A stretch of DNA of 64,000 nucleotides from Rossellomorea vietnamensis (GTDB lineage Bacteria; Bacillota; Bacilli; Bacillales; Bacillaceae_B). The stretch is taken from assembly GCF_025398035.1 (NCBI RefSeq), contig NZ_CP104558.1, positions 4,164,001-4,228,000 on the forward strand, in the 5' to 3' direction. The notes under the pieces were generated by a model that ran no database searches, was not told where the DNA came from, and saw nothing but the letters and a program-made list of their open reading frames with translations. A program made the translations under genes and the position numbers. Below are positions 17,429 to 27,028 of the stretch, piece after piece. Positions within the stretch are counted from its first letter, which is position 1; every line of letters begins with the position of its first letter.

Positions 17429-19843
17429 ATGTTTGTTTCATATAAATGGTTAGAAAATTATGTAGACCTGTCAGGTGTCACACCTGAAGAGTTGGCAGAG
17501 AAGATTACAAGAAGCGGGATCGAAGTCGAAGGTGTCGAACGGATCGGCGAAGAGATCAAAAATGTGGTCGTCGGGCATGTCCTGCAATGTGAGCCGCATC
17601 CCGATGCGGATAAGTTAAATAAATGCCTTGTGGACGTAGGGGAAGAAGAGCCTGTCCAAATCATTTGCGGGGCACCGAACGTGGCAAAGGGCCAAAAAGT
17701 GGCTGTCGCGAAAGTAGGGGCGGTCCTTCCTGGTAACTTCAAAATCAAAAAAGCCAAACTTCGCGGCGAAGCATCCCACGGGATGATCTGCTCCCTGCAA
17801 GAGCTTGGAGTCGAAGGGAAGCTCGTACCGAAAGAGCATGCAGAAGGGATCTATGTATTCAGTGATGAGGCTGAAGTCGGTCGCAATGCGGTTGAATTAC
17901 TAAATCTTGATGATGCGATCCTCGAATTAGGATTGACACCCAATCGTTCTGATTGCTTAAGCATGCTTGGAGTGGCGTATGAAGTCGCAGCCATCCTGGA
18001 CCGTGACGTGAAGCTTCCTGTGACGGAGGTATCAGAAGGCAGCGAAAAAGCTTCGGATTATGTATCGGTAAAAGTAGAAGCAAAAGAAGATAATCCTCTT
18101 TACGGGGCTAAAATCATCAAAAATGTCAAAATCGGTCCATCTCCACTTTGGATGCAAAATGCACTGATTTCTGCAGGGATCCGTCCCCACAACAATGTAG
18201 TCGACATTACGAACTACGTACTGTTGGAATATGGTCAACCGCTCCATGCTTTCGACTACGACCGCCTCGGTTCAAAGGAAATCCTTGTTCGCCGTGCAAA
18301 TGACGGCGAAACATTCGTGACCCTTGATGATGCGGAAAGAACGCTATCAAAGAGCCAGCTTGTCATTACGAACGGGACTGAACCCGTTGCCCTTGCCGGC
18401 GTGATGGGTGGAGCAAATTCAGAAGTCCAGAACGATACGACGACGGTCCTTCTTGAAGCAGCATACTTCACCGGTGCGATTGTCAGAGGTGCATCGAAAG
18501 ACCACGGACTCAGAAGCGAAGCCAGCACCCGTTATGAAAAGGGTGTGGATCCGAATCGTGTCCTGAAAGCCGGGGAAAGAGCGGCTGAACTGATGGCTGA
18601 ATATGCCGGAGGGGAAGTTCTCGAAGGCACTGTTTTATTTAATGAATTGGACGTAGAGCCAGTGAAAGTGGAGATTACGCTAGAAAAAATCAATTCTTCA
18701 CTTGGAACAGCCATTTCCGTTGATACAGTGGAAGATATTTTCCGCCGACTTCAATTTGATGCAGAAGTAAACGGCGAAACATTCGTCGTAACGGCTCCTA
18801 CAAGAAGAGGGGATATCACCATCCCTGAAGATTTACTGGAAGAAGTGGCCCGCCTTTACGGCTATGACAATCTTCCGATGACACTTCCAGAAGGAGAGGC
18901 AACACCTGGTGGCCTTTCGAATCACCAGCTGAAGCGCCGTACGGTCCGCCGATACCTGGAAGGAGCGGGACTCCTGCAGGCGATCACGTATTCATTGACA
19001 AACGACAAGAAAGCAAGCCAATACGCGTTGGACGTAAGGGAGCCTGTCCGCTTATTGATGCCGATGAGTGAAGAACGCAGTAACCTTCGTTTAAGCATCA
19101 TCCCGCAGCTGCTTGAAGTGGTTTCATATAACAAAGCCCGTCAAAATGATTCTCTGGCCTTTTATGAAGTGGGATCCGTATTCTTAACGGAAACAGGCGA
19201 AGAACTTCCACAGGAAGAAGAGCATATTGCAGGAGCGCTGACCGGCCTGTGGCACCAGCATCCTTGGCAAGGCGAGAAAAAGCCTGTCGACTTCTATGTG
19301 GCCAAAGGGATCCTGGAGGGCATGTTCGAAGAAATCGGTGTATCAGAGGCTATTTCATTCCGTCAGGCAACCATAGACGGCATGCACCCTGGACGTACGG
19401 CCGAGATCTTACTTGACAACGAAGTGATCGGTTTCGTCGGAGCGATCCATCCGGAAGCGGAAAAAGAACTGGATCTTAACGAAACGTATGTGTTCGAACT
19501 GAAGGCATCACCTGTCTTCCATTATGAAAAACCGGCATTAAGCTACACGCCGATCCCTCGCCATCCATCGATCACAAGGGATATCGCCCTTGTAGTGAAC
19601 ACGGATGTGAAAGCCGGGGACCTGGTAGCCATCATCAAAGAAGCAGGAGGAAAACTTCTGAAAGAAGTGTCCGTCTTCGATCTGTATGAAGGCGAGCATA
19701 TGGAAGCAGGCAAGAAATCACTTGCATTCTCCCTGAAATACTTCGATCCGGCCAAAACATTGACCGATGAAGAAGTGGTGAAAGTGCATGATGGAGTACT
19801 TGCTGCCGTAAAAGAAAAAGCAGGAGCCGAATTGAGAGGATAA
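17429..19843 (+). CDS. pheT: Phenylalanyl-tRNA synthetase beta subunit
   Basis: Full-length 804-residue bacterial PheT. Domains in order: EMAP/OB-type tRNA-binding domain (about 40-150, [18 protein letters not shown]), B3/B4 editing region (about 210-400, with [20 protein letters not shown]), B5 domain, inactive catalytic-like core and C-terminal anticodon-binding (FDX-ACB) domain ending near residue 804. It lies 26 bases after pheS, with AGGGAGGTAC as ribosome binding site. A terminator follows at 19861. Confidence 0.97.
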   Translation: MFVSYKWLENYVDLSGVTPEELAEKITRSGIEVEGVERIGEEIKNVVVGHVLQCEPHPDADKLNKCLVDVGEEEPVQIICGAPNVAKGQKVAVAKVGAVLPGNFKIKKAKLRGEASHGMICSLQELGVEGKLVPKEHAEGIYVFSDEAEVGRNAVELLNLDDAILELGLTPNRSDCLSMLGVAYEVAAILDRDVKLPVTEVSEGSEKASDYVSVKVEAKEDNPLYGAKIIKNVKIGPSPLWMQNALISAGIRPHNNVVDITNYVLLEYGQPLHAFDYDRLGSKEILVRRANDGETFVTLDDAERTLSKSQLVITNGTEPVALAGVMGGANSEVQNDTTTVLLEAAYFTGAIVRGASKDHGLRSEASTRYEKGVDPNRVLKAGERAAELMAEYAGGEVLEGTVLFNELDVEPVKVEITLEKINSSLGTAISVDTVEDIFRRLQFDAEVNGETFVVTAPTRRGDITIPEDLLEEVARLYGYDNLPMTLPEGEATPGGLSNHQLKRRTVRRYLEGAGLLQAITYSLTNDKKASQYALDVREPVRLLMPMSEERSNLRLSIIPQLLEVVSYNKARQNDSLAFYEVGSVFLTETGEELPQEEEHIAGALTGLWHQHPWQGEKKPVDFYVAKGILEGMFEEIGVSEAISFRQATIDGMHPGRTAEILLDNEVIGFVGAIHPEAEKELDLNETYVFELKASPVFHYEKPALSYTPIPRHPSITRDIALVVNTDVKAGDLVAIIKEAGGKLLKEVSVFDLYEGEHMEAGKKSLAFSLKYFDPAKTLTDEEVVKVHDGVLAAVKEKAGAELRG

Positions 19844-19860
19844 TTCGACTTTTGGGGAGA

Positions 19861-19891
19861 GGTGTCAGACATTGGTCTGGCATCTTTTTTT
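19861..19891 (+). terminator. Rho-independent terminator of pheST
   Basis: GGTGTCAGAC (19861-19870) pairs with GTCTGGCATC (19875-19884) with two wobbles, then seven Ts. Confidence 0.88.
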
Positions 19892-19922
19892 GTGATGGGG
19901 GATTGTTTGGATGTTGAGGGGG

Positions 19923-20085
19923 TTTGCCAGGAGAAATATGACGTTTATTCAGCAGGAGAAAAAACGGGGAAATTCTCCTGCTGAAATATCCCCAACATTC
20001 AACAGCTAAAAAAACACCAAACTTCACCTGCTGAAATACAAAGAAAAATCAGCAGCTGAATCCCAACCGAAATTCTCCTGCTGAA
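19923..20085. repeat. 25-bp periodic array of alternating 13-bp motif TTCTCCTGCTGAA
   Basis: Units of 13 bp recur at exact 25-bp steps: 19923 (TTTGCCAGGAGAA, degenerate), 19948 (TTCAGCAGGAGAA, inverted), 19973 (TTCTCCTGCTGAA), 19998 (TTCAACAGCTAAA, degenerate inverted), 20023 (TTCACCTGCTGAA), 20048 (ATCAGCAGCTGAA, inverted) and 20073 (TTCTCCTGCTGAA). From 19948 on the orientation alternates, so the array is also a 50-bp repeat of hairpin-forming pairs separated by 12-bp AC-rich spacers. It lies between the converging pheT and rnhC terminators. I find no reading frame in it and no cas genes near it. Confidence 0.9.
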
Positions 20086-20111
20086 CACCACCCACCTCCA
20101 AAAACACAAAC

Positions 20112-20139
20112 AAAAACCCCACCAACAAAACCAGTGGGG
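20112..20139 (-). terminator. Rho-independent terminator of rnhC
   Basis: On the minus strand CCCCAC (20139-20134 complement) pairs with GTGGGG (complement of 20117-20122), followed by TTTTTG. Confidence 0.75.
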
Positions 20140-20148
20140 CCATCATCC

Positions 20149-21072
20149 TCATTTCCTCGCTAACCTCATCGCCTTTTCACTATTGGCGAAATGCCATTTT
20201 GTCATGGACTGTAATTCTTCGATCCCTTTTCGTTTGATGATCTTCGCGGCTGCCACATCTACGTGTTTACCGGCGCCTTTCGGTATTTCCACACCTGCTT
20301 TGGCACTCAGCTTGTCCATTTCTTTTAAGAAGGCGTACCGGGCGATGATCGATGCCGCTGCGACGGCCAGGTGGATGCTTTCGCCTTTTGTGCTGAAGTA
20401 TACGCGTTCCCGCTGGATTTTCGTTTGGGCAGCGATGTGTTTGAAATATGTATTCTTTTCGACGAACTGATCGATCAAGATGCCTTCTGGTTGTTCCGGT
20501 GCCATCTTTTCCAGCAGGTTCAGTATGGCTTTGTTATGAAGGAGTGCTTTCATCTTCCCCTGGGTCATTCCTTTTGCCTGCATCTCATTGTATTTCGGGT
20601 TGTGGAGAATGAGCAGTGAATAGGGAATGGTGGAAATCAGGTCCCTGGCAATACTGATGATTTGAGGGTCGGATAAGTTTTTGGAATCCTTGACCCCGAG
20701 CTCTTTCATGAGTGGGATCTGCTCTTTCTTTACGTAAGCGCTCACCACGGTGATCGGGCCGAAGAAGTCTCCTGTCCCCACTTCATCAGAACCGATGACG
20801 GACCAATTTGCGAAATTTTCGGGGAGGGTGGCAGTCCCTTTGGAAGGGGATTTCACCTTGGCTGGTGCGCTGCTTCCCCACCGGCTTGCCTCTCCTTCTC
20901 CGTTTGCCCCTTGAAACATTACTTTACCCGATTTATAAGCGGTGATCGTACAGCCTGAGGATTTTGCGACAAAGACTGCCCCCGGCGGCAGTTTCTCGAT
21001 TAATGCATGTTTGTAATGACTTTTCATTTTCTCGATTGTATCTTTTGTTGTTTGTATGACGGTATTGGCCAA
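20149..21072 (-). CDS. rnhC: Ribonuclease HIII
   Basis: A 307-residue RNase HIII, which cuts the RNA strand of RNA-DNA hybrids. An N-terminal TBP-like substrate-binding domain (about 1-85) precedes the catalytic RNase H fold, whose motif GSDEVGTGDFFGP gives the Asp96-Glu97 pair; KDSKNLSD and the later VAAASIIARYAFL are also diagnostic. Divergent from zapA, convergent with pheT, as in B. subtilis. Confidence 0.96.
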   Translation of the reverse strand: MANTVIQTTKDTIEKMKSHYKHALIEKLPPGAVFVAKSSGCTITAYKSGKVMFQGANGEGEASRWGSSAPAKVKSPSKGTATLPENFANWSVIGSDEVGTGDFFGPITVVSAYVKKEQIPLMKELGVKDSKNLSDPQIISIARDLISTIPYSLLILHNPKYNEMQAKGMTQGKMKALLHNKAILNLLEKMAPEQPEGILIDQFVEKNTYFKHIAAQTKIQRERVYFSTKGESIHLAVAAASIIARYAFLKEMDKLSAKAGVEIPKGAGKHVDVAAAKIIKRKGIEELQSMTKWHFANSEKAMRLARK

Positions 21073-21204
21073 GTTTCTCTCTCCTTATGACAAATATCTT
21101 GAATTTAATAAAAAATGTGAGTGTATATGACAAATTCCTTCCATAATCAAAAGATTTCATGGTATGATTATGTGTAGGATTCTTATGAATGGGGGGCTTT
21201 CAGG

Positions 21205-21465
21205 TTGTCTGAAGAACAAAAAAATCGCACCACGGTGGACATATATGGTCAACAGTATACGATTGTTGGGACTGAATCAACAAGTCAAATCCGATACGTT
21301 TGTTCTAAAGTGGATGACAAAATGAGAGAAATCAACTCCATGAATCCATCTCTCGACACAAGCAGGCTTGCGGTCTTGACGGCTGTCAATGCCGTAAATG
21401 ATTATCTCAAACTTCAGGAAAAGTTTGAAGAGCTTGAACGGGAAATTAAACGATTAAAGGATTGA
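21205..21465 (+). CDS. zapA: Cell division protein ZapA
   Basis: An 86-residue FtsZ-associated protein that bundles FtsZ filaments and stabilises the Z ring. The N-terminal [14 protein letters not shown] beta-hairpin region and a C-terminal coiled-coil ([18 protein letters not shown]) define the family. The start is TTG 21205, with GGGGGGC about 8 nt upstream. Followed 6 bases later by cvpA, suggesting coupling. Confidence 0.95.
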   Translation: MSEEQKNRTTVDIYGQQYTIVGTESTSQIRYVCSKVDDKMREINSMNPSLDTSRLAVLTAVNAVNDYLKLQEKFEELEREIKRLKD

Positions 21466-21471
21466 ATATAG

Positions 21472-22011
21472 ATGTTGGACTTAGCGTTGTTGGTCATCCT
21501 GGTGATAGGGTTTTTAATAGGTTTAAAACGTGGATTCATTCTGCAGGTCATCCACATTTTCGGATTTATCGTTTCTTTCATTGTAGCATACATATACTAT
21601 GATCAGCTTGCACCGAAGCTGACTTTATGGATTCCTTATCCTGTATTGGACGAGCAATCCACGTTGAATATGATTTTTGAATCGACCCATCTGGATCAGG
21701 CATATTACCGTGTAATTGCGTTTGCAATGATTTTCTTTGCAGTACGCATCATTCTTCAAATCATCGGATCGATGCTTGACTTTGTCGCCCATCTTCCACT
21801 ATTGAAGCAGCTGAATGTTCTTGGCGGCGGGATACTCGGTTTTGTTGAATCTTATTTAATGATATTCATACTTTTGTATATTGCGGTATTATTGCCGATC
21901 GAGTCGGTTCAAACTTTCATCAATAACTCATTCATTGCACAAGCGATGGTGAAACATACTCCTGTTTTCTCCGATATGGTGAAATCCTGGTGGATTGAAT
22001 ATGTAGCCTGA
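21472..22011 (+). CDS. yshB: CvpA family membrane protein (YshB)
   Basis: A 179-residue CvpA-like protein with four hydrophobic segments (about 3-40, 60-85, 90-118, 120-145). The family is named for the E. coli colicin V production gene; its function in Bacillus is unknown. The gene is tightly linked to zapA, as in B. subtilis. Confidence 0.88.
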   Translation: MLDLALLVILVIGFLIGLKRGFILQVIHIFGFIVSFIVAYIYYDQLAPKLTLWIPYPVLDEQSTLNMIFESTHLDQAYYRVIAFAMIFFAVRIILQIIGSMLDFVAHLPLLKQLNVLGGGILGFVESYLMIFILLYIAVLLPIESVQTFINNSFIAQAMVKHTPVFSDMVKSWWIEYVA

Positions 22012-22018
22012 AAAAGGG

Positions 22019-22094
22019 CTGACTATAAGTATGCAACTTACATTCGTTAGGAAAGCCATTAACGATTTGTTCATCTTATAAGTCAGTCTTTTTT
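22019..22094 (+). terminator. Large hairpin terminator of zapA-yshB
   Basis: CTGACTATAAG (22019-22029) pairs with CTTATAAGTCAG (22075-22086), with one bulge, around an inner CGTTA/TAACG hairpin, followed by six Ts. Confidence 0.75.
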
Positions 22095-22183
22095 CTTTTT
22101 CTGACAGTTTTGCTACTATATAATTGGAGACGTTCTGGATTTCGAAGTGAACGTGGATAATTCTATGATTGAAGGTGAATCCC

Positions 22184-23893
22184 TTGAATAAAAAAGATAT
22201 TATAAAATTATTAGAAACCATTGCGATATATATGGAATTGAAAGGCGAGAATTCGTTTAAGACATCCGCCTACCGAAAAGCGGCAGCGGCCCTTGAGAAT
22301 GATGACCGGAGCCTGCAGGAAATCAGCGACTTCACGAAGCTCGCCGGAATCGGCAAAGGGACGGCTTCCGTTATTGAAGAGTACATAAAGGAAGGGACAT
22401 CTTCTGTTCTTGAAGGGCTGAAGGAAGAAGTGCCGAAGGGGTTGATCCCACTTTTGCAATTGCCGGGTCTTGGGGGGAAGAAAATCGCGAAGCTATACAG
22501 TGAGCTGGGAGTCGAAAGCATAGAGGACCTGGAAGAAGCGTGTAAAGAGAACAGAGTACAGGCACTTGCAGGCTTCGGAAAAAAGACCGAAGAAAAAATC
22601 CTTGCTTCCATTGAACAGGTTGGGAAAAGACCGGACCGACTTCCAATCGGCTTTATGATGAGCATCGCGGAAGAAATAGAAGGCTATCTTTCTGAAATCG
22701 ACAGCATCGGAACGTATTCGAGAGCCGGCAGCTTAAGAAGGATGAGAGAAACCATTAAAGACCTGGATTTCATCATCTCGACCGAGCACCCGGAAAAAGT
22801 GAAGGAAGGGCTTCTGAAGTTGCCGAATATCGTTGAGACGATTGCAGCCGGGGACACGAAGGTGTCACTGACCCTCCAGTACCATTGGGATGTAAGCATC
22901 GATTTCCGCATCGTGAAGCCTGAGGAATTTGCCACGACCCTGCATCATTTCACCGGATCGAAGGATCATAACGTCCGTATGCGCCAGCTTGCCAAAGAAC
23001 GCGGAGAGAAGATCAGTGAATATGGCGTTGAGGATAGTGAAACAGGTGAAGTGAAAACATTCGATTCCGAAGAAGCATTTTATCATCACTTCGACCTTCC
23101 GTGGATCCCGCCTGAGCTACGGGAAGATGGAAAAGAAGTGGAGGCGTTCAAGGGGGATTATCCGCTCCTTACCCTGAATGATATAAAGGGCGATCTTCAC
23201 ATGCACTCCACATGGTCCGACGGTGCCTATTCCATAGAAGAGATGGTGGAGGCATGCCGTGCCAAGGGGTATCATTATATGGCGATCACAGACCATTCCC
23301 AGTATCTGCGGGTGGCGAACGGCCTTACTCCCGAACGGTTGGTGAAGCAGATCGATGAAATAAAGGAACTGAATAAAAAGTATGATGATATAGAAATCCT
23401 CTCAGGGATCGAGATGGATATCCTTCCTGACGGTACCCTTGACTATGATGATGACCTTTTGAAGAGAGTGGATCTCGTCATTGCTTCCATTCATTCAAGC
23501 TTTTCGCAGCCCCGTGAAAAAATCATGGAGAGATTGAAGACGGCATTGGAAAGTGCCCATGTGGATATCATCGCCCATCCTACTGGCCGGATCATCGGGA
23601 GGCGGGAAGGATATGACGTCGATATGGATCTTCTTATCCAATTGGCGAAGGAAACCGGTACGGCCCTTGAACTGAATGCCAATCCGAATCGTCTGGATCT
23701 GTCTGCTGAAAACATCCGGAAAGCACAGGAGCAGGGTGTGAAGCTCGTCATCAACACGGACGCCCACAGTATCGATCACCTGGAGTTTATGGAAGTGGGT
23801 GTCGGTACGGCACGTAAAGGTTGGATCAAGAAAGATACGGTCATCAATACATGGGATAAAAATGAGTTCATACAATACATTAACCGAAACTGA
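22184..23893 (+). CDS. polX: DNA polymerase/3'-5' exonuclease PolX
   Basis: Family X polymerase for base-excision repair, 569 residues. Order: helix-hairpin-helix 8-kDa domain ([28 protein letters not shown]), polymerase palm with Asp193/Asp195 in [10 protein letters not shown], and a C-terminal PHP exonuclease starting at [12 protein letters not shown] (His339, His341). TTG 22184 ([14 protein letters not shown]) is the conserved N-terminus and has GAAGGTGA upstream; the ATG five codons earlier overlaps that site. 20 bases before mutS2. Confidence 0.95.
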   Translation: MNKKDIIKLLETIAIYMELKGENSFKTSAYRKAAAALENDDRSLQEISDFTKLAGIGKGTASVIEEYIKEGTSSVLEGLKEEVPKGLIPLLQLPGLGGKKIAKLYSELGVESIEDLEEACKENRVQALAGFGKKTEEKILASIEQVGKRPDRLPIGFMMSIAEEIEGYLSEIDSIGTYSRAGSLRRMRETIKDLDFIISTEHPEKVKEGLLKLPNIVETIAAGDTKVSLTLQYHWDVSIDFRIVKPEEFATTLHHFTGSKDHNVRMRQLAKERGEKISEYGVEDSETGEVKTFDSEEAFYHHFDLPWIPPELREDGKEVEAFKGDYPLLTLNDIKGDLHMHSTWSDGAYSIEEMVEACRAKGYHYMAITDHSQYLRVANGLTPERLVKQIDEIKELNKKYDDIEILSGIEMDILPDGTLDYDDDLLKRVDLVIASIHSSFSQPREKIMERLKTALESAHVDIIAHPTGRIIGRREGYDVDMDLLIQLAKETGTALELNANPNRLDLSAENIRKAQEQGVKLVINTDAHSIDHLEFMEVGVGTARKGWIKKDTVINTWDKNEFIQYINRN

Positions 23894-23913
23894 TAAAAGG
23901 TGGAATACATTCC

Positions 23914-26268
23914 GTGAATTCTAAAGTATTAAAAACGTTAGAGTTTGATAAAATCAAAGAATTATTAAAGCAATTTGCTGCATCTGCCCTTGGTCATGCA
24001 AGGGTTTCCTCCCTCATGCCATCGGTCGATTATGAAGAGATCACCGCTCTTCATGAAGAGACGGATGAAGCCATGACGATTCTCAGATTGAAAGGTCATG
24101 CCCCGCTTGGCGGTATTTTTGATATACGCCCTCACGTGAAGCGTGCCCAAATCGGCGGTATGCTCTCTCCGTCTGAATTCGTTCAGGTGGCAAGTACGAT
24201 CCGGGCAAGCCGGAAGCTGACCCTTTTTGTAGAAGAGCTACTGGAGGAAGAGGTGGATATTCCCCTTTTACAAGGCAAGATGGGGACAGTCATCCCGCTT
24301 CCTCATTTAGAACAGGATATACGTAAAGTGGTGGATGACAACGGTGAAATATTGGATACGGCGAGTGAAACCCTCCGTACGATCCGGACCCAGCTGCGTG
24401 CCAATGAAGGGCGGATACGGGAGAAGCTGGAGCGGATGATCCGTTCATCCAACGCACAGAAGATGCTATCCGATGCGATCATCACCATCCGGAATGACAG
24501 GTACGTCATCCCGGTCAAACAGGAATACCGGGGGCAATATGGCGGAATCATCCATGATCAATCGTCTTCCGGGCAGACGTTATTCATCGAGCCTGAAGCG
24601 ATTGTTCAGCTAAATAACCAGCTGCGTGAGCTTCGTTTGAAAGAGCAGACGGAAATCGAGAAGATTCTTCAGGAACTGTCTGAAAGTGTACAAGAATCGG
24701 GAGAAGAACTGCTTCTGATCGTCAACGTCCTGTCAGACGTGGATTTCATGTTTACCAAGGCGAAATTCGGACGATCGATCAAAGGGTCAAAGCCGACGAT
24801 CAATAATGAACGCCGGGTGAAGCTGAATAAAGCACGTCATCCCCTTTTGCCCATCGATGAGGCAGTGGCGAATGATATTGAACTCGGGAATGAATTTTCT
24901 TCCATCGTCATCACCGGGCCGAATACCGGGGGTAAAACCGTTACATTGAAAACACTGGGCTTAACAAGCTTGATGGCACAGGCAGGTCTTCCGATCCCGG
25001 CACTTGATGGTTCCGAGGTCGGTGTTTTCCGCACGATTTACGCTGATATAGGGGATGAGCAATCCATTGAACAAAGTTTGAGTACCTTCTCCTCCCATAT
25101 GGTGAACATTGTCGACATACTGAAAAAGGTCGATCATGAGAGTCTGGTGCTGTTCGATGAGCTTGGTGCCGGTACCGATCCTCAGGAAGGGGCGGCATTG
25201 GCGATTTCCATCCTTGATGAAGTTCATGGAACAGGGGCAAGGGTCGTGGCGACGACTCACTATCCAGAGTTGAAGGCGTATGGGTATAATCGTGAAGGAG
25301 TCGTGAATGCCAGTGTGGAATTTAATGTAGAGACATTAAGTCCCACGTATAAGCTATTGCTAGGGGTCCCGGGAAGAAGTAATGCCTTTGACATTTCCAA
25401 ACGTCTTGGATTGTCAGATGGTGTCATTCAACGGGCGAAGTCCCATATCGGTACCGATAGCAAGGAAGTCGAGAATATGATCGCTTCACTTGAAGACAGC
25501 AGGCGGCAGGGTGAACGGGAGCTCGAGGAAGCCCATGAGCTGTTGAGACAGGCTGAGAAGATGCATAAAGACATGCAGAAGCAAATGATGGAGTATTACG
25601 AGAAGAAGGATACCCTATACGAAAAAGCACAGCAAAAAGCCAGTGAGGTCGTTGAAAAAGCGAAGGCGGAAGCTGAACAGGTCATCAAGGATCTGCGGAA
25701 AATGCAACAGGAGAAGTCGGCTCAGATCAAAGAACATGAATTGATCCAGGCGAAAAAGCAGCTTGAAGATGCGACTCCCAAGCTGAAAACGGGTCAAAAG
25801 AAGAAAGCGGCTGGATCCAACCATGAATTGAAGGCCGGGGACGAAGTCAAAGTGCTGAGCTTCGATCAAAAGGGTCATTTGATCGAGCGGGTATCAGCGA
25901 AGGAATGGCAGGTCCAAATGGGCATCATGAAGATGAAAGTGAAGGAGTCGGATCTTGAATTCATTCAATCCCAGCAAAAGGTCGAAACGAAACCCCTCGC
26001 GACGGTGAAAGGGAAAGATTTTCATGTCAGCCTTGAACTTGACTTGCGCGGAGAGCGTTTTGAAAATGCCTTATCGAGGGTTGAAAAGTACATTGATGAC
26101 GCCCTGCTTGCAGGCTACCCACGCGTTTCCATCATCCACGGAAAAGGGACGGGAGCTTTAAGACAGGGAGTACAGGAGTACTTAAAGAATCACCGGTCGG
26201 TCAAGAATATCCGTTTCGGGGATGCAGGTGAAGGTGGAACCGGCGTAACGGTCGTTCAATTTAAATAA
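23914..26268 (+). CDS. mutS2: Endonuclease MutS2
   Basis: A 784-residue MutS-like ATPase of Gram-positives, implicated in suppressing homologous recombination and in rescuing collided ribosomes. It has a clamp/core region, an ATPase with Walker [11 protein letters not shown] and [14 protein letters not shown], a long coiled-coil (about 510-620) and a C-terminal Smr nuclease domain (LDLRGERFE ... [14 protein letters not shown]). The GTG 23914 start follows AAAGGTGG. Co-transcribed with polX. Confidence 0.96.
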   Translation: MNSKVLKTLEFDKIKELLKQFAASALGHARVSSLMPSVDYEEITALHEETDEAMTILRLKGHAPLGGIFDIRPHVKRAQIGGMLSPSEFVQVASTIRASRKLTLFVEELLEEEVDIPLLQGKMGTVIPLPHLEQDIRKVVDDNGEILDTASETLRTIRTQLRANEGRIREKLERMIRSSNAQKMLSDAIITIRNDRYVIPVKQEYRGQYGGIIHDQSSSGQTLFIEPEAIVQLNNQLRELRLKEQTEIEKILQELSESVQESGEELLLIVNVLSDVDFMFTKAKFGRSIKGSKPTINNERRVKLNKARHPLLPIDEAVANDIELGNEFSSIVITGPNTGGKTVTLKTLGLTSLMAQAGLPIPALDGSEVGVFRTIYADIGDEQSIEQSLSTFSSHMVNIVDILKKVDHESLVLFDELGAGTDPQEGAALAISILDEVHGTGARVVATTHYPELKAYGYNREGVVNASVEFNVETLSPTYKLLLGVPGRSNAFDISKRLGLSDGVIQRAKSHIGTDSKEVENMIASLEDSRRQGERELEEAHELLRQAEKMHKDMQKQMMEYYEKKDTLYEKAQQKASEVVEKAKAEAEQVIKDLRKMQQEKSAQIKEHELIQAKKQLEDATPKLKTGQKKKAAGSNHELKAGDEVKVLSFDQKGHLIERVSAKEWQVQMGIMKMKVKESDLEFIQSQQKVETKPLATVKGKDFHVSLELDLRGERFENALSRVEKYIDDALLAGYPRVSIIHGKGTGALRQGVQEYLKNHRSVKNIRFGDAGEGGTGVTVVQFK

Positions 26269-26289
26269 CACGGTAAAGGGAGCTTTACG

Positions 26290-26697
26290 ATGGAGAACTT
26301 TTGGGAAAATGAATTTGTTCAGACGGCGGGGAATTACAGTGTGGTCATCCTTTGTCTGGTGTTGTTCTTAGCGATCTTTGAACTGGTGACGAAATATCGG
26401 AACTGGGAAGAAATCAAAAAAGGAAATATGGCCGTGGCCATGGCAACGGGAGGGAAAATATTCGGGATCGCGAATATTTTCCGGCATTCCATCAGTCATA
26501 ACGATACCATCCTCACGACGATCGGGTGGGGTGTGTTTGGCTTTTTCCTGCTGTTGATCGGGTATTTTATTTATGAATTCCTGACTCCGAAATTCAGGAT
26601 CGATGAGGAAATTGAAAATGATAACCGGGCGGTAGGCTTTATTTCACTGGTCATTTCAGTCGGATTATCCTATGTCATAGGAGCCGGTATATCGTAA
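26290..26697 (+). CDS. yshE: DUF350 family membrane protein YshE
   Basis: A 135-residue inner-membrane protein with four hydrophobic segments (about 16-35, 48-62, 75-97, 113-132) and the DUF350 pattern NMAVAMATGGKIFGIANIF. Function unknown. Downstream of mutS2, as in B. subtilis, with AAAGGGAGC before the ATG. A tiny membrane ORF follows 11 bases later. Confidence 0.88.
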   Translation: MENFWENEFVQTAGNYSVVILCLVLFLAIFELVTKYRNWEEIKKGNMAVAMATGGKIFGIANIFRHSISHNDTILTTIGWGVFGFFLLLIGYFIYEFLTPKFRIDEEIENDNRAVGFISLVISVGLSYVIGAGIS

Positions 26698-26708
26698 GGA
26701 GAGGGAAT

Positions 26709-26792
26709 ATGGAAACATTGGCGAAAGTTCTGCTCACCCTGTGCGGCGGCTTTATAGTCGTCGGCATCATCTATATGCTGTTCTTTACTTGA
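26709..26792 (+). CDS. Predicted 27-residue single-span membrane peptide
   Basis: ATG 26709 opens a 27-codon frame, METLAKVLLTLCGGFIVVG then IIYMLFFT, and ends at TGA 26790. AAGGAGAGGG lies 6-8 nt upstream, as strong as any ribosome binding site here. The peptide is almost entirely one transmembrane helix with a short N-terminal charged stretch. It directly follows yshE and precedes the operon terminator at 26843, so it would be the last gene of polX-mutS2-yshE. No family recognised; it is short enough to be missed by automatic annotation. Confidence 0.65.
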   Translation: METLAKVLLTLCGGFIVVGIIYMLFFT

Positions 26793-26842
26793 CTCAGGAC
26801 ACTCAGGGGGAAAAACACAATCCCAAAATAATAATATTGTAC

Positions 26843-26885
26843 AAACAGACTGTCATATGGTGGAATAGGCAGTCTGTTTTCTTTT
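26843..26885 (+). terminator. Rho-independent terminator of polX-mutS2-yshE
   Basis: AAACAGACTG (26843-26852) pairs perfectly with CAGTCTGTTT (26870-26879), then TCTTTTG. Confidence 0.85.
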
Positions 26886-26954
26886 GAAAAAAGTTCTGTA
26901 AGAAAGGTCAAGCTTCATGGATAGGAAGAAAGTATGGTCAGCGATTTTTTCAAA

Positions 26955-26983
26955 TTGTAACTGAAGTCCCCTTATATTATAAT
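26955..26983 (+). promoter_or_regulatory. Sigma-A promoter of lcfA
   Basis: TTGTAA (26955-26960), 17-bp spacer, TATAAT (26978-26983). Just downstream TGAATAG (26986-26992) and CTATTCA (27007-27013) form an inverted repeat that covers the start site and may be a weak FadR-type operator, though it departs from the canonical site seen at fadR. Confidence 0.75.
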
Positions 26984-27028
26984 AATGAATAGAATAAATT
27001 TTCTAACTATTCAGAAGGAGGGATTACA

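Noticed and set aside
19923-20085. CRISPR array
   Set aside because: Units are 13 bp, alternate in orientation and have 12-bp spacers; no cas genes or leader nearby.
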